Assembly: GCA_003451935.1 (NCBI GenBank)
Contig: DMJA01000077.1
Location: 1 to 7,887 of the forward strand
Reading direction: 5' to 3'
Source: Verrucomicrobiota bacterium
GTDB lineage: Bacteria; Verrucomicrobiota; Kiritimatiellia; CAIQIC01; Lenti-01
DNA: 7,887 bases
The position numbers were made by a program, and so were the translations under genes. Below the pieces are notes generated by a model. The model made no database searches and was not told the DNA's origin. It was given only the letters and a program-made list of their open reading frames with translations. This document shows positions 1 through 6,071 of the stretch, piece by piece (the stretch's first letter is position 1; the number at the start of each line of letters is the position of its first letter).

Positions 1-764
1 TTCCCGATCCGGTCCATGGGAATCTGCTCTGGACGGAGGCCCGCCCCGCGCCCGAAGGCGAGACGCGCGACCCGCTGCCCGGCGCCGCCCACGAAAACGT
101 GCCGGCGGACCTGTCCGATCCCAAGCGCTACGCCCAGCATGAAAAGGACTACAAGTTGTTCCTGTCCGAGATGCACACCCTGGAGCTGCCCAGCCTGCCC
201 GCGCACAAGCTCGTGGCGAATCCCGGCGAGAGCGAGGGCGATTTCCGCGTCCGCGCTGGCCAGCTCCTGCGCGAAAAGCGCGACGAGGAAATCGACAAGC
301 TGCGCAAGAAATACGCGGCCAAGCTCGATGTGCTGGCCGAGCGCGAGCGCCGCGCCACCGCCAAGGTCGAGAACGAGAAGGCGCAGCTTTCGCGCCAACG
401 CATGGGAACGGCGGTCAGCTTTGGCACCGCCGCGCTCTCCATCCTGCTGGGCCGCCGCGTCGGCGGCATCGGGCGGGTCGCGACGGGCATCGGGTCGATG
501 GGCCGCTCCGGCAAGGAGAAGCTCGATGTCGCCCAGGCCGGCGAAACGCTGGAAGCCGTTCGTCGGCAGCGGGCCGAACTGGAGGCCGCGGCCGAGCAGG
601 AAATCGCCGGCGTGACGCAAGCCTACGATCCGGTGAATCTCGACCTTGCGACCGTCCGCATCGAGCCGCGCCGGTCGGACACGGCGATCCAGCAAATCGG
701 GCTGGCGTGGATTCCCTGCGCGCCCGATTCGTTTGGCGCCCTGCGGCCGGCCATCCCAATTTAG
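1..764 (+). CDS. C-terminal part of a probable HerA/DUF87-type ATP-binding protein (5' partial)
   Basis: The reading frame is open from the left edge (first full codon at position 3) to the TAG at 762-764, about 253 residues; the true start lies outside the window. The visible part begins with a Pro/Ala-rich linker, then the segment GESEGDFRVRAGQLLREKR. A charged coiled coil of about 45 residues follows (roughly codons 95-140). After it come a small hydrophobic, Gly-rich stretch (SFGTAALSILLGRRVGGIGR), a second helical Glu/Arg-rich segment and a short beta-like end (AIQQIGLAWIPC). From memory, this order is typical of the C-terminus of bacterial ATP-binding proteins with a HerA-like central domain, where the tail ends in an 'ALAWVPY'-like strand. 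The ATPase motifs (Walker A and B) would lie upstream and cannot be seen, so the ATPase function is inferred. The next gene is on the same strand after 56 nt, so the two may be co-transcribed. Confidence 0.65.
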   Translation, partial: PDPVHGNLLWTEARPAPEGETRDPLPGAAHENVPADLSDPKRYAQHEKDYKLFLSEMHTLELPSLPAHKLVANPGESEGDFRVRAGQLLREKRDEEIDKLRKKYAAKLDVLAERERRATAKVENEKAQLSRQRMGTAVSFGTAALSILLGRRVGGIGRVATGIGSMGRSGKEKLDVAQAGETLEAVRRQRAELEAAAEQEIAGVTQAYDPVNLDLATVRIEPRRSDTAIQQIGLAWIPCAPDSFGALRPAIPI

Positions 765-820
765 GCCGCTCGTCTGAAATCCTCGTTCGTTCCGGTTCGG
801 AATGATGGTAGGTTTGTAGC

Positions 821-1924
821 GTGAAGAGGTGGATCGGAATTGGACTGTTGGCGGTGGCGGCCGGATTCGGGTCGGCGCGGCCCAGCGTGGCCTCCATGCT
901 GCAGTTCGACGTCGATCCGTTCTACAAGGAATCGGTGCTGCAGGGGAAGTTCGGGGACAAGCCGGTCTATTTCTTCCTTGGGCCGTCGCCGAGCATGGAG
1001 AAGGCGGTGGTGTCGTTCATCGCCTCCGCGGACAAGACGCTCGACGTGTGCGTCTACGACCTGGACCTGCCCGAGTTCGCCCAGGCCCTGCTGGACGCGC
1101 ACAAACGGGGGGTGAAGGTCCGCGTGATCATCGCGGAGGAGAACGCCGCGAAGGCCTACGCGGTGGCCGACCACCTCAAGCAAATGGAGGCCGCCGGCAT
1201 CCTGACGCTGGCGCACAACCGCTCGGGCCTCATGCACAACAAGTTCATGATTGCCGACGGCCTGCGCATCTGGACCGGCTCCTACAACTTGACCCGCAAC
1301 TGCTCGCGGTTCAATGACAACCACGCCATCGTGCTGGAAAGCCCCGAACTGGCCGAGAACTACACGAAGGAATGGGAGGAAGTCGCCGAAAAGCGCCACG
1401 GAAAGCGCTTTGCCTATCCCACGCCGCACCCGCAGGTGGACATCTGCGGAACCCTGGTGCAAAACTACTTCACCCCCGAGGACGACGTCCGCGGCGCCAT
1501 CGTCGCCGAGATGGACCAGGCCACCAACGAAATCGCCATCATGGCTTTCTCCTTCACCGACAAGGCGATGACCGAGGCCGTGCGCGCCGCCCTCGGGCGG
1601 AAGGTGCGGGTGCTGATTGTGTTGGATTCGGGGATGGCGACGCACCCGAGCGCGAACACGAAGGAACTGGAGGCGATGGGCGCGAACATACGCTTCTCGC
1701 CCGGCGTGCTGCTGCACCACAAGGTCATCGTGGTCGATCGGCAGACCGTGGTGCTGGGCTCGGCCAATTTCTCTGGCGCGGCCTTCGACAAGAACGACGA
1801 GAACGTGCTGATCGTGCGCGCGCCGCATTTCGCCCAGGCCATGCTCAAGGAGGCCATCCGCTGCTGGCGCGCCGAGCCCTACTCCATCACCAAGTGGCGC
1901 ACCGTCCTGCCGTCCGGCATGTGA
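821..1924 (+). CDS. Secreted phospholipase D-superfamily protein with two HKD motifs (probable nuclease or phosphodiesterase)
   Basis: This 367-residue protein carries two complete catalytic motifs of the PLD superfamily: H139-x-K141-x4-D146 followed by GSYN (153-156), and H299-x-K301-x4-D306 followed by GSAN (313-316). In this family the two motifs form one active site that cleaves phosphodiester bonds through a phospho-histidine intermediate. Substrates may be phospholipid or nucleic acid, and the sequence does not decide which. The N-terminus is a clear Sec signal peptide (MKR, then a hydrophobic run at 4-19, likely cleavage after SVA at 22-24), so the enzyme should act outside the cytoplasm. 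That signal peptide supports the GTG start at 821, because the next in-frame ATG (codon 26) would remove it. The ribosome-binding site is weak (GGTAGG at 809-812 region). Single-motif bacterial Nuc enzymes of about 150 residues work as dimers; this one has both halves in one chain. It follows the HerA-like gene by 56 nt on the same strand. Confidence 0.9.
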   Translation: MKRWIGIGLLAVAAGFGSARPSVASMLQFDVDPFYKESVLQGKFGDKPVYFFLGPSPSMEKAVVSFIASADKTLDVCVYDLDLPEFAQALLDAHKRGVKVRVIIAEENAAKAYAVADHLKQMEAAGILTLAHNRSGLMHNKFMIADGLRIWTGSYNLTRNCSRFNDNHAIVLESPELAENYTKEWEEVAEKRHGKRFAYPTPHPQVDICGTLVQNYFTPEDDVRGAIVAEMDQATNEIAIMAFSFTDKAMTEAVRAALGRKVRVLIVLDSGMATHPSANTKELEAMGANIRFSPGVLLHHKVIVVDRQTVVLGSANFSGAAFDKNDENVLIVRAPHFAQAMLKEAIRCWRAEPYSITKWRTVLPSGM

Positions 1925-1996
1925 AATGGCGGGGAGTCAAGAAGGCGGAGGGAGAAGCGACAATCCATTTTGGATCGGATGACGATCCCTTCATGC

Positions 1997-2023
1997 AAAA
2001 ACCGGCAGCGGATGCTGCCGGTT
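1997..2023 (-). terminator. Rho-independent terminator of the small secreted-protein gene
   Basis: A perfect 10-bp inverted repeat (AACCGGCAGC at 2000-2009, GCTGCCGGTT at 2014-2023) encloses a 4-nt loop. Read on the - strand the stem runs directly into a T-run (the A-run at 1997-2001). The stop codon of the 2063-2446 gene is 40 nt upstream. On the + strand the stem is followed by GCTCTTC without a T-run, so it should act mainly on the - strand; at most it is a weak end for the PLD transcript, which stops at 1924. Confidence 0.85.
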
Positions 2024-2062
2024 GCTCTTCATGGGCGCCGGGCGGCGCCGGAAGCCATGGGG

Positions 2063-2446
2063 TTATTCAACCACGGAGATCGTTTTGATTGTAAACAAAC
2101 GGTTGGCGTCCACGCCAACGGCTTCGACGATCTTACCGTGCTTGTCGGCCAAGGTCTTGCCTTCGCCGTTCACGATGTCCACTTTGTACCCGTGGCTCAT
2201 CGGGTCCGCCGGATTGATGTAGATGGCCTGCAACGCGCCATCGGGCCCGTTGACAACACTCACCTTGCCTTTAACGGTCAATTCCTGGGCAACGGCTGCG
2301 ACATTCGCGGCCACCGCCGCAGCGGGCACGGCCACCGCCGGTGCAGGCGCAGCCACCGTTTCCGTCGGAGCGGGAGCTTGAGCGAGGGCCGTAGCCACGG
2401 CGAGACCGAACACACACAACGCGACCATTCCGTATATCTTCTTCAT
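2063..2446 (-). CDS. Small secreted protein: signal peptide, Ala/Pro-rich linker and beta-rich C-terminal domain, function unknown
   Basis: This 127-residue product is not recognised as a named family. It starts with a typical signal peptide (MKKIYGM, then a hydrophobic run, with a signal peptidase I site likely after ALA at residues 20-22). Residues 23-54 are almost only Ala, Pro and Val, a flexible linker. Residues 55-127 look like a compact beta-rich domain (ELTVKGKVSVV, then a GYKVDIV strand, then GKIVEAVGVD, then LFTIKTISVVE). This pattern resembles small secreted OB-fold-like domains, but that is inference. There is one cysteine, C11, inside the signal peptide; no lipobox follows it, so a lipoprotein is unlikely. 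The ATG at 2446 has an AAGAGG ribosome-binding site 4 nt upstream. The gene stands alone, with its own terminator at 1997-2023, and diverges from ygfK. The signal peptide, ribosome-binding site and terminator together make it a convincing real gene. Confidence 0.85.
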   Translation of the reverse strand: MKKIYGMVALCVFGLAVATALAQAPAPTETVAAPAPAVAVPAAAVAANVAAVAQELTVKGKVSVVNGPDGALQAIYINPADPMSHGYKVDIVNGEGKTLADKHGKIVEAVGVDANRLFTIKTISVVE

Positions 2447-2460
2447 GGAACCTCTTCTTT

Positions 2461-2480
2461 CTGCTTTTCATGAAAAGCAG
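2461..2480. repeat. Perfect 20-bp palindrome upstream of the small secreted-protein gene
   Basis: The sequence CTGCTTTTCATGAAAAGCAG equals its own reverse complement over all 20 bases. It ends 14 nt upstream of the ATG at 2446 and only a few bases before that gene's ribosome-binding site. As DNA it could be the binding site of a dimeric regulator. As RNA it could fold into an 8-bp stem (CTGCTTTT/AAAAGCAG) with a CATG loop in the leader. It lies in the region shared with the divergent ygfK gene, although 244 nt from the ygfK start. Confidence 0.7.
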
Positions 2481-2555
2481 GAGTACGTTGCTCCCGCCGG
2501 CCGGGAACCTCAACAACAAAAACATGAAATACCGGTGGAGCGGGGGCGGAGCGCC

Positions 2556-2576
2556 GAATTTTGAATTGAGAATTAC
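2556..2576. repeat. Three tandem 7-bp units with consensus GAATTNN
   Basis: GAATT occurs at 2556, 2563 and 2570, exactly 7 bp apart, giving the units GAATTTT, GAATTGA and GAATTAC. The stretch is much more AT-rich than its surroundings. It sits in the middle of the divergent intergenic region. Whether it is a binding array, a short dispersed repeat of the genome or chance cannot be told from one copy. Confidence 0.5.
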
Positions 2577-2586
2577 GCATGATCCG

Positions 2587-2614
2587 CGGTTAAACGGTTC
2601 GACGGTTTTTGGTT
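2587..2614. repeat. Tandem 8-bp units with consensus CGGTTNNN
   Basis: CGGTT occurs at 2587, 2595 and 2603 with an exact 8-bp period. A fourth, degenerate unit (TGGTT) starts at 2610, one base early. The array begins 10 bp after the GAATT heptads, so the two form one short repetitive block between the divergent genes. No known repeat family is recognised. Confidence 0.5.
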
Positions 2615-2618
2615 TGGC

Positions 2619-2650
2619 GGGGCATGGGCGCTTGCGCGGGGGGAGGGGGG
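2619..2650 (+). other. G-rich tract with four G-runs in the ygfK upstream region
   Basis: The + strand has G-runs at 2619-2622 (4), 2626-2628 (3), 2638-2643 (6) and 2645-2650 (6), with gaps of 3, 9 and 1 nt. Four runs of at least three G could form a G-quadruplex, although the 9-nt gap is longer than the usual limit. The tract lies 74-105 nt before the ygfK start codon and overlaps the candidate promoter. Confidence 0.4.
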
Positions 2651-2661
2651 TGTGCAAATAT
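2632..2661 (+). promoter_or_regulatory. Weak candidate sigma-70-type promoter for ygfK
   Basis: TTGCGC (2632-2637) and AAATAT (2656-2661) are separated by 18 nt. They would start transcription about 55 nt upstream of the ygfK ATG. Both hexamers are imperfect and the spacer is almost entirely G, so this is only the best match by eye. The promoter preferences of the host are unknown. Confidence 0.2.
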
Positions 2662-2723
2662 GCGGGCTTGCGCGTCCGGAAGGGTCCGGCGCGGAATCAT
2701 TGTTTGAATAGAGGAGTTTCGCC

Positions 2724-5700
2724 ATGTCCGATCGTTTTCAGCCGTTGAGCATCAGCCAAGTCGCCCCGTGGGTTTTCGGGGAACTGGACAAGCGGGGCAG
2801 CGTGTTCGGCATTCCGCAGGAGTTGTTCTTCCGTCCGGCGGCGGGGGACGCGTTCCGGACGGCGATGTACGGGCAGGCGCTGGAGACGCCGTTCGGCGTG
2901 GCGGCGGGGCCGCATTCGCAGATGGCGCAGAACATCGTGGCGGCGTGGCTGCAGGGCTCGAGGTTCATCGAGCTGAAGACGGTGCAGACGCTGGACGAAC
3001 TCGAGGTCTCCAAGCCGTGCATCGACATGCAGGACGAGGGCTACAACGTGGAGTGGTCGCAGGAGCTCAAGATCGACCAGTCGTTCAACGAGTACCTGAT
3101 GGCGTGGGTGCTGATCCACGCGCTGCACCACAAGCTGGGGTTCGCGGGCGCGCCGGGCATGATCTTCAACATGAGCGTGGGCTACAATTTGGAGGGCATT
3201 CTCAAGCCCAACGTGCAGGGGTTCCTCGCGCGCATGGACGATGCCGGGCCTGCGCTGGAGGCGACGATCGCCGCGGTGGCGAAGGTCTATCCGGCGGTGA
3301 AGGATTTGAAGATTCCATCGCGGCTGTCGGACAACGTGACGCTTTCGACGATGCATGGCTGCCCGCCGGAGGAGATCGGCAAGATCGCGGCGTACCTGAT
3401 CGAGGAGCGCGGGCTGCAAACGAACGTGAAGCTGAATCCGACGCTGCTGGGGCCGGACATGCTGCGGGGCATCCTCAACAAGGTGTGCGGCTTCAAGCAG
3501 GTGACGGTGCCGGACGAGGCGTTCGGGCACGACCTGAAATATCCGGATGCGCTGAAGATACTGAACGATTTGCGCGCGCGGGCGGCGAAGAAGGGCGTGG
3601 CGTTCGGTGTGAAGCTGTCGAACACGCTGGAAGTGATCAATCACCGGAAGGTTTTCGCGGCGAAGGAAAAGATGATGTACCTGTCGGGGCGGCCGCTGCA
3701 GGCGATCACCGTGAACCTGGCGGCGAAGCTGGCGGCGGAATTCAAGGGCGACCTGAAGATGTCGTACGCGGGCGGGGCGGATTCGTGGAACGTGGCGGAG
3801 CTGCTGGCGTGCGGCATGACGACGATTACGTCGAGCTCCGACCTGCTGCGGCCGGGCGGCTACGCGCGGACGCTGCAGTACATTTCCGAGACGACGGCGG
3901 CAATGAAGGCGGCGGGGGCGAAGGATCTGCCGGCGTTCATCCTCGCGAAGGCGGGCGCGAAGGGCGGCGACGTGAAGGCGGCCGCGCTGGCGAATTTGAC
4001 GAAGTATGCGGAGGCGGTGTTGAAGAATCCGCTCTACCACCGCGATTCGGTGGAGCGGCAGGAGTCCAAGTCGAGCCGTCCGCTGGGATTCTTCGATTGC
4101 GTTAAGGCGCCGTGCACCGACACGTGCCCGATCGACCAGGACGTGCCCGGCTACATGGACGCCGTGAAGCGCGGGGCGCTGGACGAGGCGGCCGCGATCG
4201 TGCGGCGCGACAACGTGATGGGCGCGACGCTGGGCCGCGCGTGCAACCACGCGTGCGAGCTGACGTGCGTGCGCACGCATTTCGACCAGCCGCTGGCCAT
4301 CCGCGAAATCAAGCGGTTCATCATGGAGAACGGCCGGGATCCGGCGCTGCAGGCCGGCGCGCCACGCAAGGGCAAGGTGGCGATCATCGGCGCGGGGCCG
4401 TGCGGCCTTTCGGCGGCAGGGTTCCTGCGCGAGGGCGGGATTGACGTAACGGTGTTCGACGCGCGGATGCAGGCGGGGGGCATGACGACGACGACGCTGC
4501 CGCAGTACCGCTCGCTGCCCCAGGTGGTGCAGAAGGACGTGGCGCGCCTGGAAACCGCGGGCGTGAAGTTCGAGTTCGGCCAGGTGGCCGGGCGCGACTT
4601 CACGATCGAAAGCCTGCGCGGGGCGGGCCATGATTTCATCGTGGTGGCCGCCGGCGCGCAGAAGGGCATGCCGCTGGGCGTCGAGGGCCAGGAATCGCAA
4701 GGTGTTTTGGACGGAATGGAATTCCTGCGCATGGCGCGCGACGGCGAGCTGAAATTGCTGAAGGGCCGCGTGGGCGTGGTGGGCGGTGGCGATGTGGCGA
4801 TGGATTGCGCGCGCGTGGCGAAGCGCCTCGGCGGCGAAGTGACGGTGATCTACCGGCGCACGACCGAAGAGATGCCGGCGCATCACGAGGAAGTCGTGGG
4901 GCTGCTGAAGGAGGGCATTCCGATCAAGGAGCTGTCCGCGCCAAAGGCGGTTGTGGCCGCGAACGGCAAGCTGACGGGCCTGCGCTGCTCGACGATGAAG
5001 CTCGGCGAGCCGGATGCGTCCGGGCGGCGCCGTCCGGTCGAGGTGCCCGGCGCCGATTTCACGGTGGAGCTTGATTATTTGATCGCGGCGATCGGGCAAC
5101 AGCCCGCGCTGGAATTTATTGACGGCAAGGGCATTGAGAAGAACCGCAAGGGCTACATCGTGGCCGATGCCGTCGGGGCGACCTCCGCGAAGGACATCTT
5201 CGCGGGCGGCGACGCGGTGAACGACGGGCCGTTGACGCTGGTGAAGGCGCAAGGCGACGGCAAGCGGATCGCAGGTGAAATCCTGCGGCGGCTGGCGGGA
5301 ATCGTGGCGCCCTCGGAGCCGATGCGTTGCACGGGCGGACTGGACCTGCCGGCGGAAATCCGCAAGCGGGCGACGCGCGTGGCGCGCGTGGGCATACCCG
5401 AACTGCCGGCCTATGGACGGATGGGCTTTGACGAAGTCGTGCTGACGCTGAAGAAGGACGATGCGAAGGCTGAGGCCGAGCGCTGCCTGCGGTGCGACCG
5501 CTTCTGTTCGATCTGCACGAGCGTGTGCCCCAATCACGCGTTCCTGACGTATTCCAGCCAAGCGTTTTCGGCGGAGCTGGCGACGTGGACGGTGGAGGGT
5601 GGCAAGGCGGTGCCGGGCAAGCCGGAGAAGTTTGCGGTGGCGCAGGCGTACCAGACGGCGGTGCTGACGGACTTCTGCAACGAATGCGGCAACTGCGCGA

Positions 5701-6050
5701 CGTTCTGCCCCACGGCCGGCCGGCCCTATGCCGACAAGCCGCGGCTCTACGTTTCGAAGAGCGAATTCGAGGCACAGGCCGACAACGCGTTCCGGATCAC
5801 GGGTTCGGGCGCAAGCCGCGCGATCGCGGGCCGTTTCGCGGGCGCGACACATACGCTGGCGCCAAAGGGCGCGGGATTCGAATACCGCGCGCCGGGGCTG
5901 TCTGTGGAGCTGAATGCGAAGTTGCAGCCGAAGGGCGCGCCCGCGGTTTCCGCGCCGGAAGGCGCGAGCGTGGGGCTAGTGCCCGCGGCGATCATGGCCG
6001 CGCTGCTGCGCGGGATCGCGCCGGAGCAGCTGCCGGTCGTGGCGGAATAG
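2724..6050 (+). CDS. ygfK: YgfK-type multidomain Fe-S flavoprotein ('putative selenate reductase subunit YgfK')
   Basis: This is a 1108-residue cytoplasmic oxidoreductase. Residues 1-430 match the YgfK N-terminal domain, which is related to dihydroorotate dehydrogenase-like barrels (GIPQELFF at 29-36, AAGPHSQMAQNIV at 60-72, RFIELKTVQ at 80-88). Residues 455-850 are a GltD-like module. It has cysteines at 459, 464, 468, 507, 511 and 515, an FAD motif GAGPCG (556-561), an NAD(P)H motif GGGDVA (687-692) followed by YRR (710-712), and a closing GGD (828-830). The C-terminal part carries ferredoxin-like cysteines (921, 924, 928, 931, 935, and C985-x2-C988-x2-C991-x3-C995-P). E. coli YgfK is about 1030 residues. 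Known members occur beside selenium-dependent molybdenum hydroxylase genes (xdhD, ssnA, hyuA), and this gene set has been linked to anaerobic purine/urate breakdown. The selenate role is a genome-context prediction. The start is supported by GAGGAG 7 nt upstream and by the family's N-terminus. Confidence 0.92.
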   Translation: MSDRFQPLSISQVAPWVFGELDKRGSVFGIPQELFFRPAAGDAFRTAMYGQALETPFGVAAGPHSQMAQNIVAAWLQGSRFIELKTVQTLDELEVSKPCIDMQDEGYNVEWSQELKIDQSFNEYLMAWVLIHALHHKLGFAGAPGMIFNMSVGYNLEGILKPNVQGFLARMDDAGPALEATIAAVAKVYPAVKDLKIPSRLSDNVTLSTMHGCPPEEIGKIAAYLIEERGLQTNVKLNPTLLGPDMLRGILNKVCGFKQVTVPDEAFGHDLKYPDALKILNDLRARAAKKGVAFGVKLSNTLEVINHRKVFAAKEKMMYLSGRPLQAITVNLAAKLAAEFKGDLKMSYAGGADSWNVAELLACGMTTITSSSDLLRPGGYARTLQYISETTAAMKAAGAKDLPAFILAKAGAKGGDVKAAALANLTKYAEAVLKNPLYHRDSVERQESKSSRPLGFFDCVKAPCTDTCPIDQDVPGYMDAVKRGALDEAAAIVRRDNVMGATLGRACNHACELTCVRTHFDQPLAIREIKRFIMENGRDPALQAGAPRKGKVAIIGAGPCGLSAAGFLREGGIDVTVFDARMQAGGMTTTTLPQYRSLPQVVQKDVARLETAGVKFEFGQVAGRDFTIESLRGAGHDFIVVAAGAQKGMPLGVEGQESQGVLDGMEFLRMARDGELKLLKGRVGVVGGGDVAMDCARVAKRLGGEVTVIYRRTTEEMPAHHEEVVGLLKEGIPIKELSAPKAVVAANGKLTGLRCSTMKLGEPDASGRRRPVEVPGADFTVELDYLIAAIGQQPALEFIDGKGIEKNRKGYIVADAVGATSAKDIFAGGDAVNDGPLTLVKAQGDGKRIAGEILRRLAGIVAPSEPMRCTGGLDLPAEIRKRATRVARVGIPELPAYGRMGFDEVVLTLKKDDAKAEAERCLRCDRFCSICTSVCPNHAFLTYSSQAFSAELATWTVEGGKAVPGKPEKFAVAQAYQTAVLTDFCNECGNCATFCPTAGRPYADKPRLYVSKSEFEAQADNAFRITGSGASRAIAGRFAGATHTLAPKGAGFEYRAPGLSVELNAKLQPKGAPAVSAPEGASVGLVPAAIMAALLRGIAPEQLPVVAE

Positions 6051-6071
6051 TCCGGTTTATCAGGAGCGTGC

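Noticed and set aside
761..1828. A 355-codon open frame on the - strand opposite the PLD gene
   Set aside because: It has low-complexity His/Arg/Val-rich sequence and no plausible start region. The + strand encodes two intact HKD motifs and a signal peptide.
1972..1988. Small hairpin (GGATCG/CGATCC, 5-nt loop) after the PLD gene
   Set aside because: The 6-bp stem is followed by CTTCATG rather than a T-run, so it is not a convincing + strand terminator.
2034..2049. Inverted repeat GGCGCC-GGGC-GGCGCC
   Set aside because: A 6-bp GC-only palindrome pair is expected often in DNA of this composition and it has no T-run; the nearby stem at 2000-2023 is the real terminator.
2676..2689. Short hairpin CCGGA/TCCGG in the ygfK leader
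   Set aside because: A stem of only 5 bp that does not mask the ribosome-binding site; too weak to call a regulatory element.
2697..5852. A 1051-codon open frame on the - strand opposite ygfK
   Set aside because: The translation is dominated by Arg, His and Leu with no recognisable domain, as expected from the antisense of a G-ending-codon gene. The + strand frame is a full match to YgfK with cofactor motifs.
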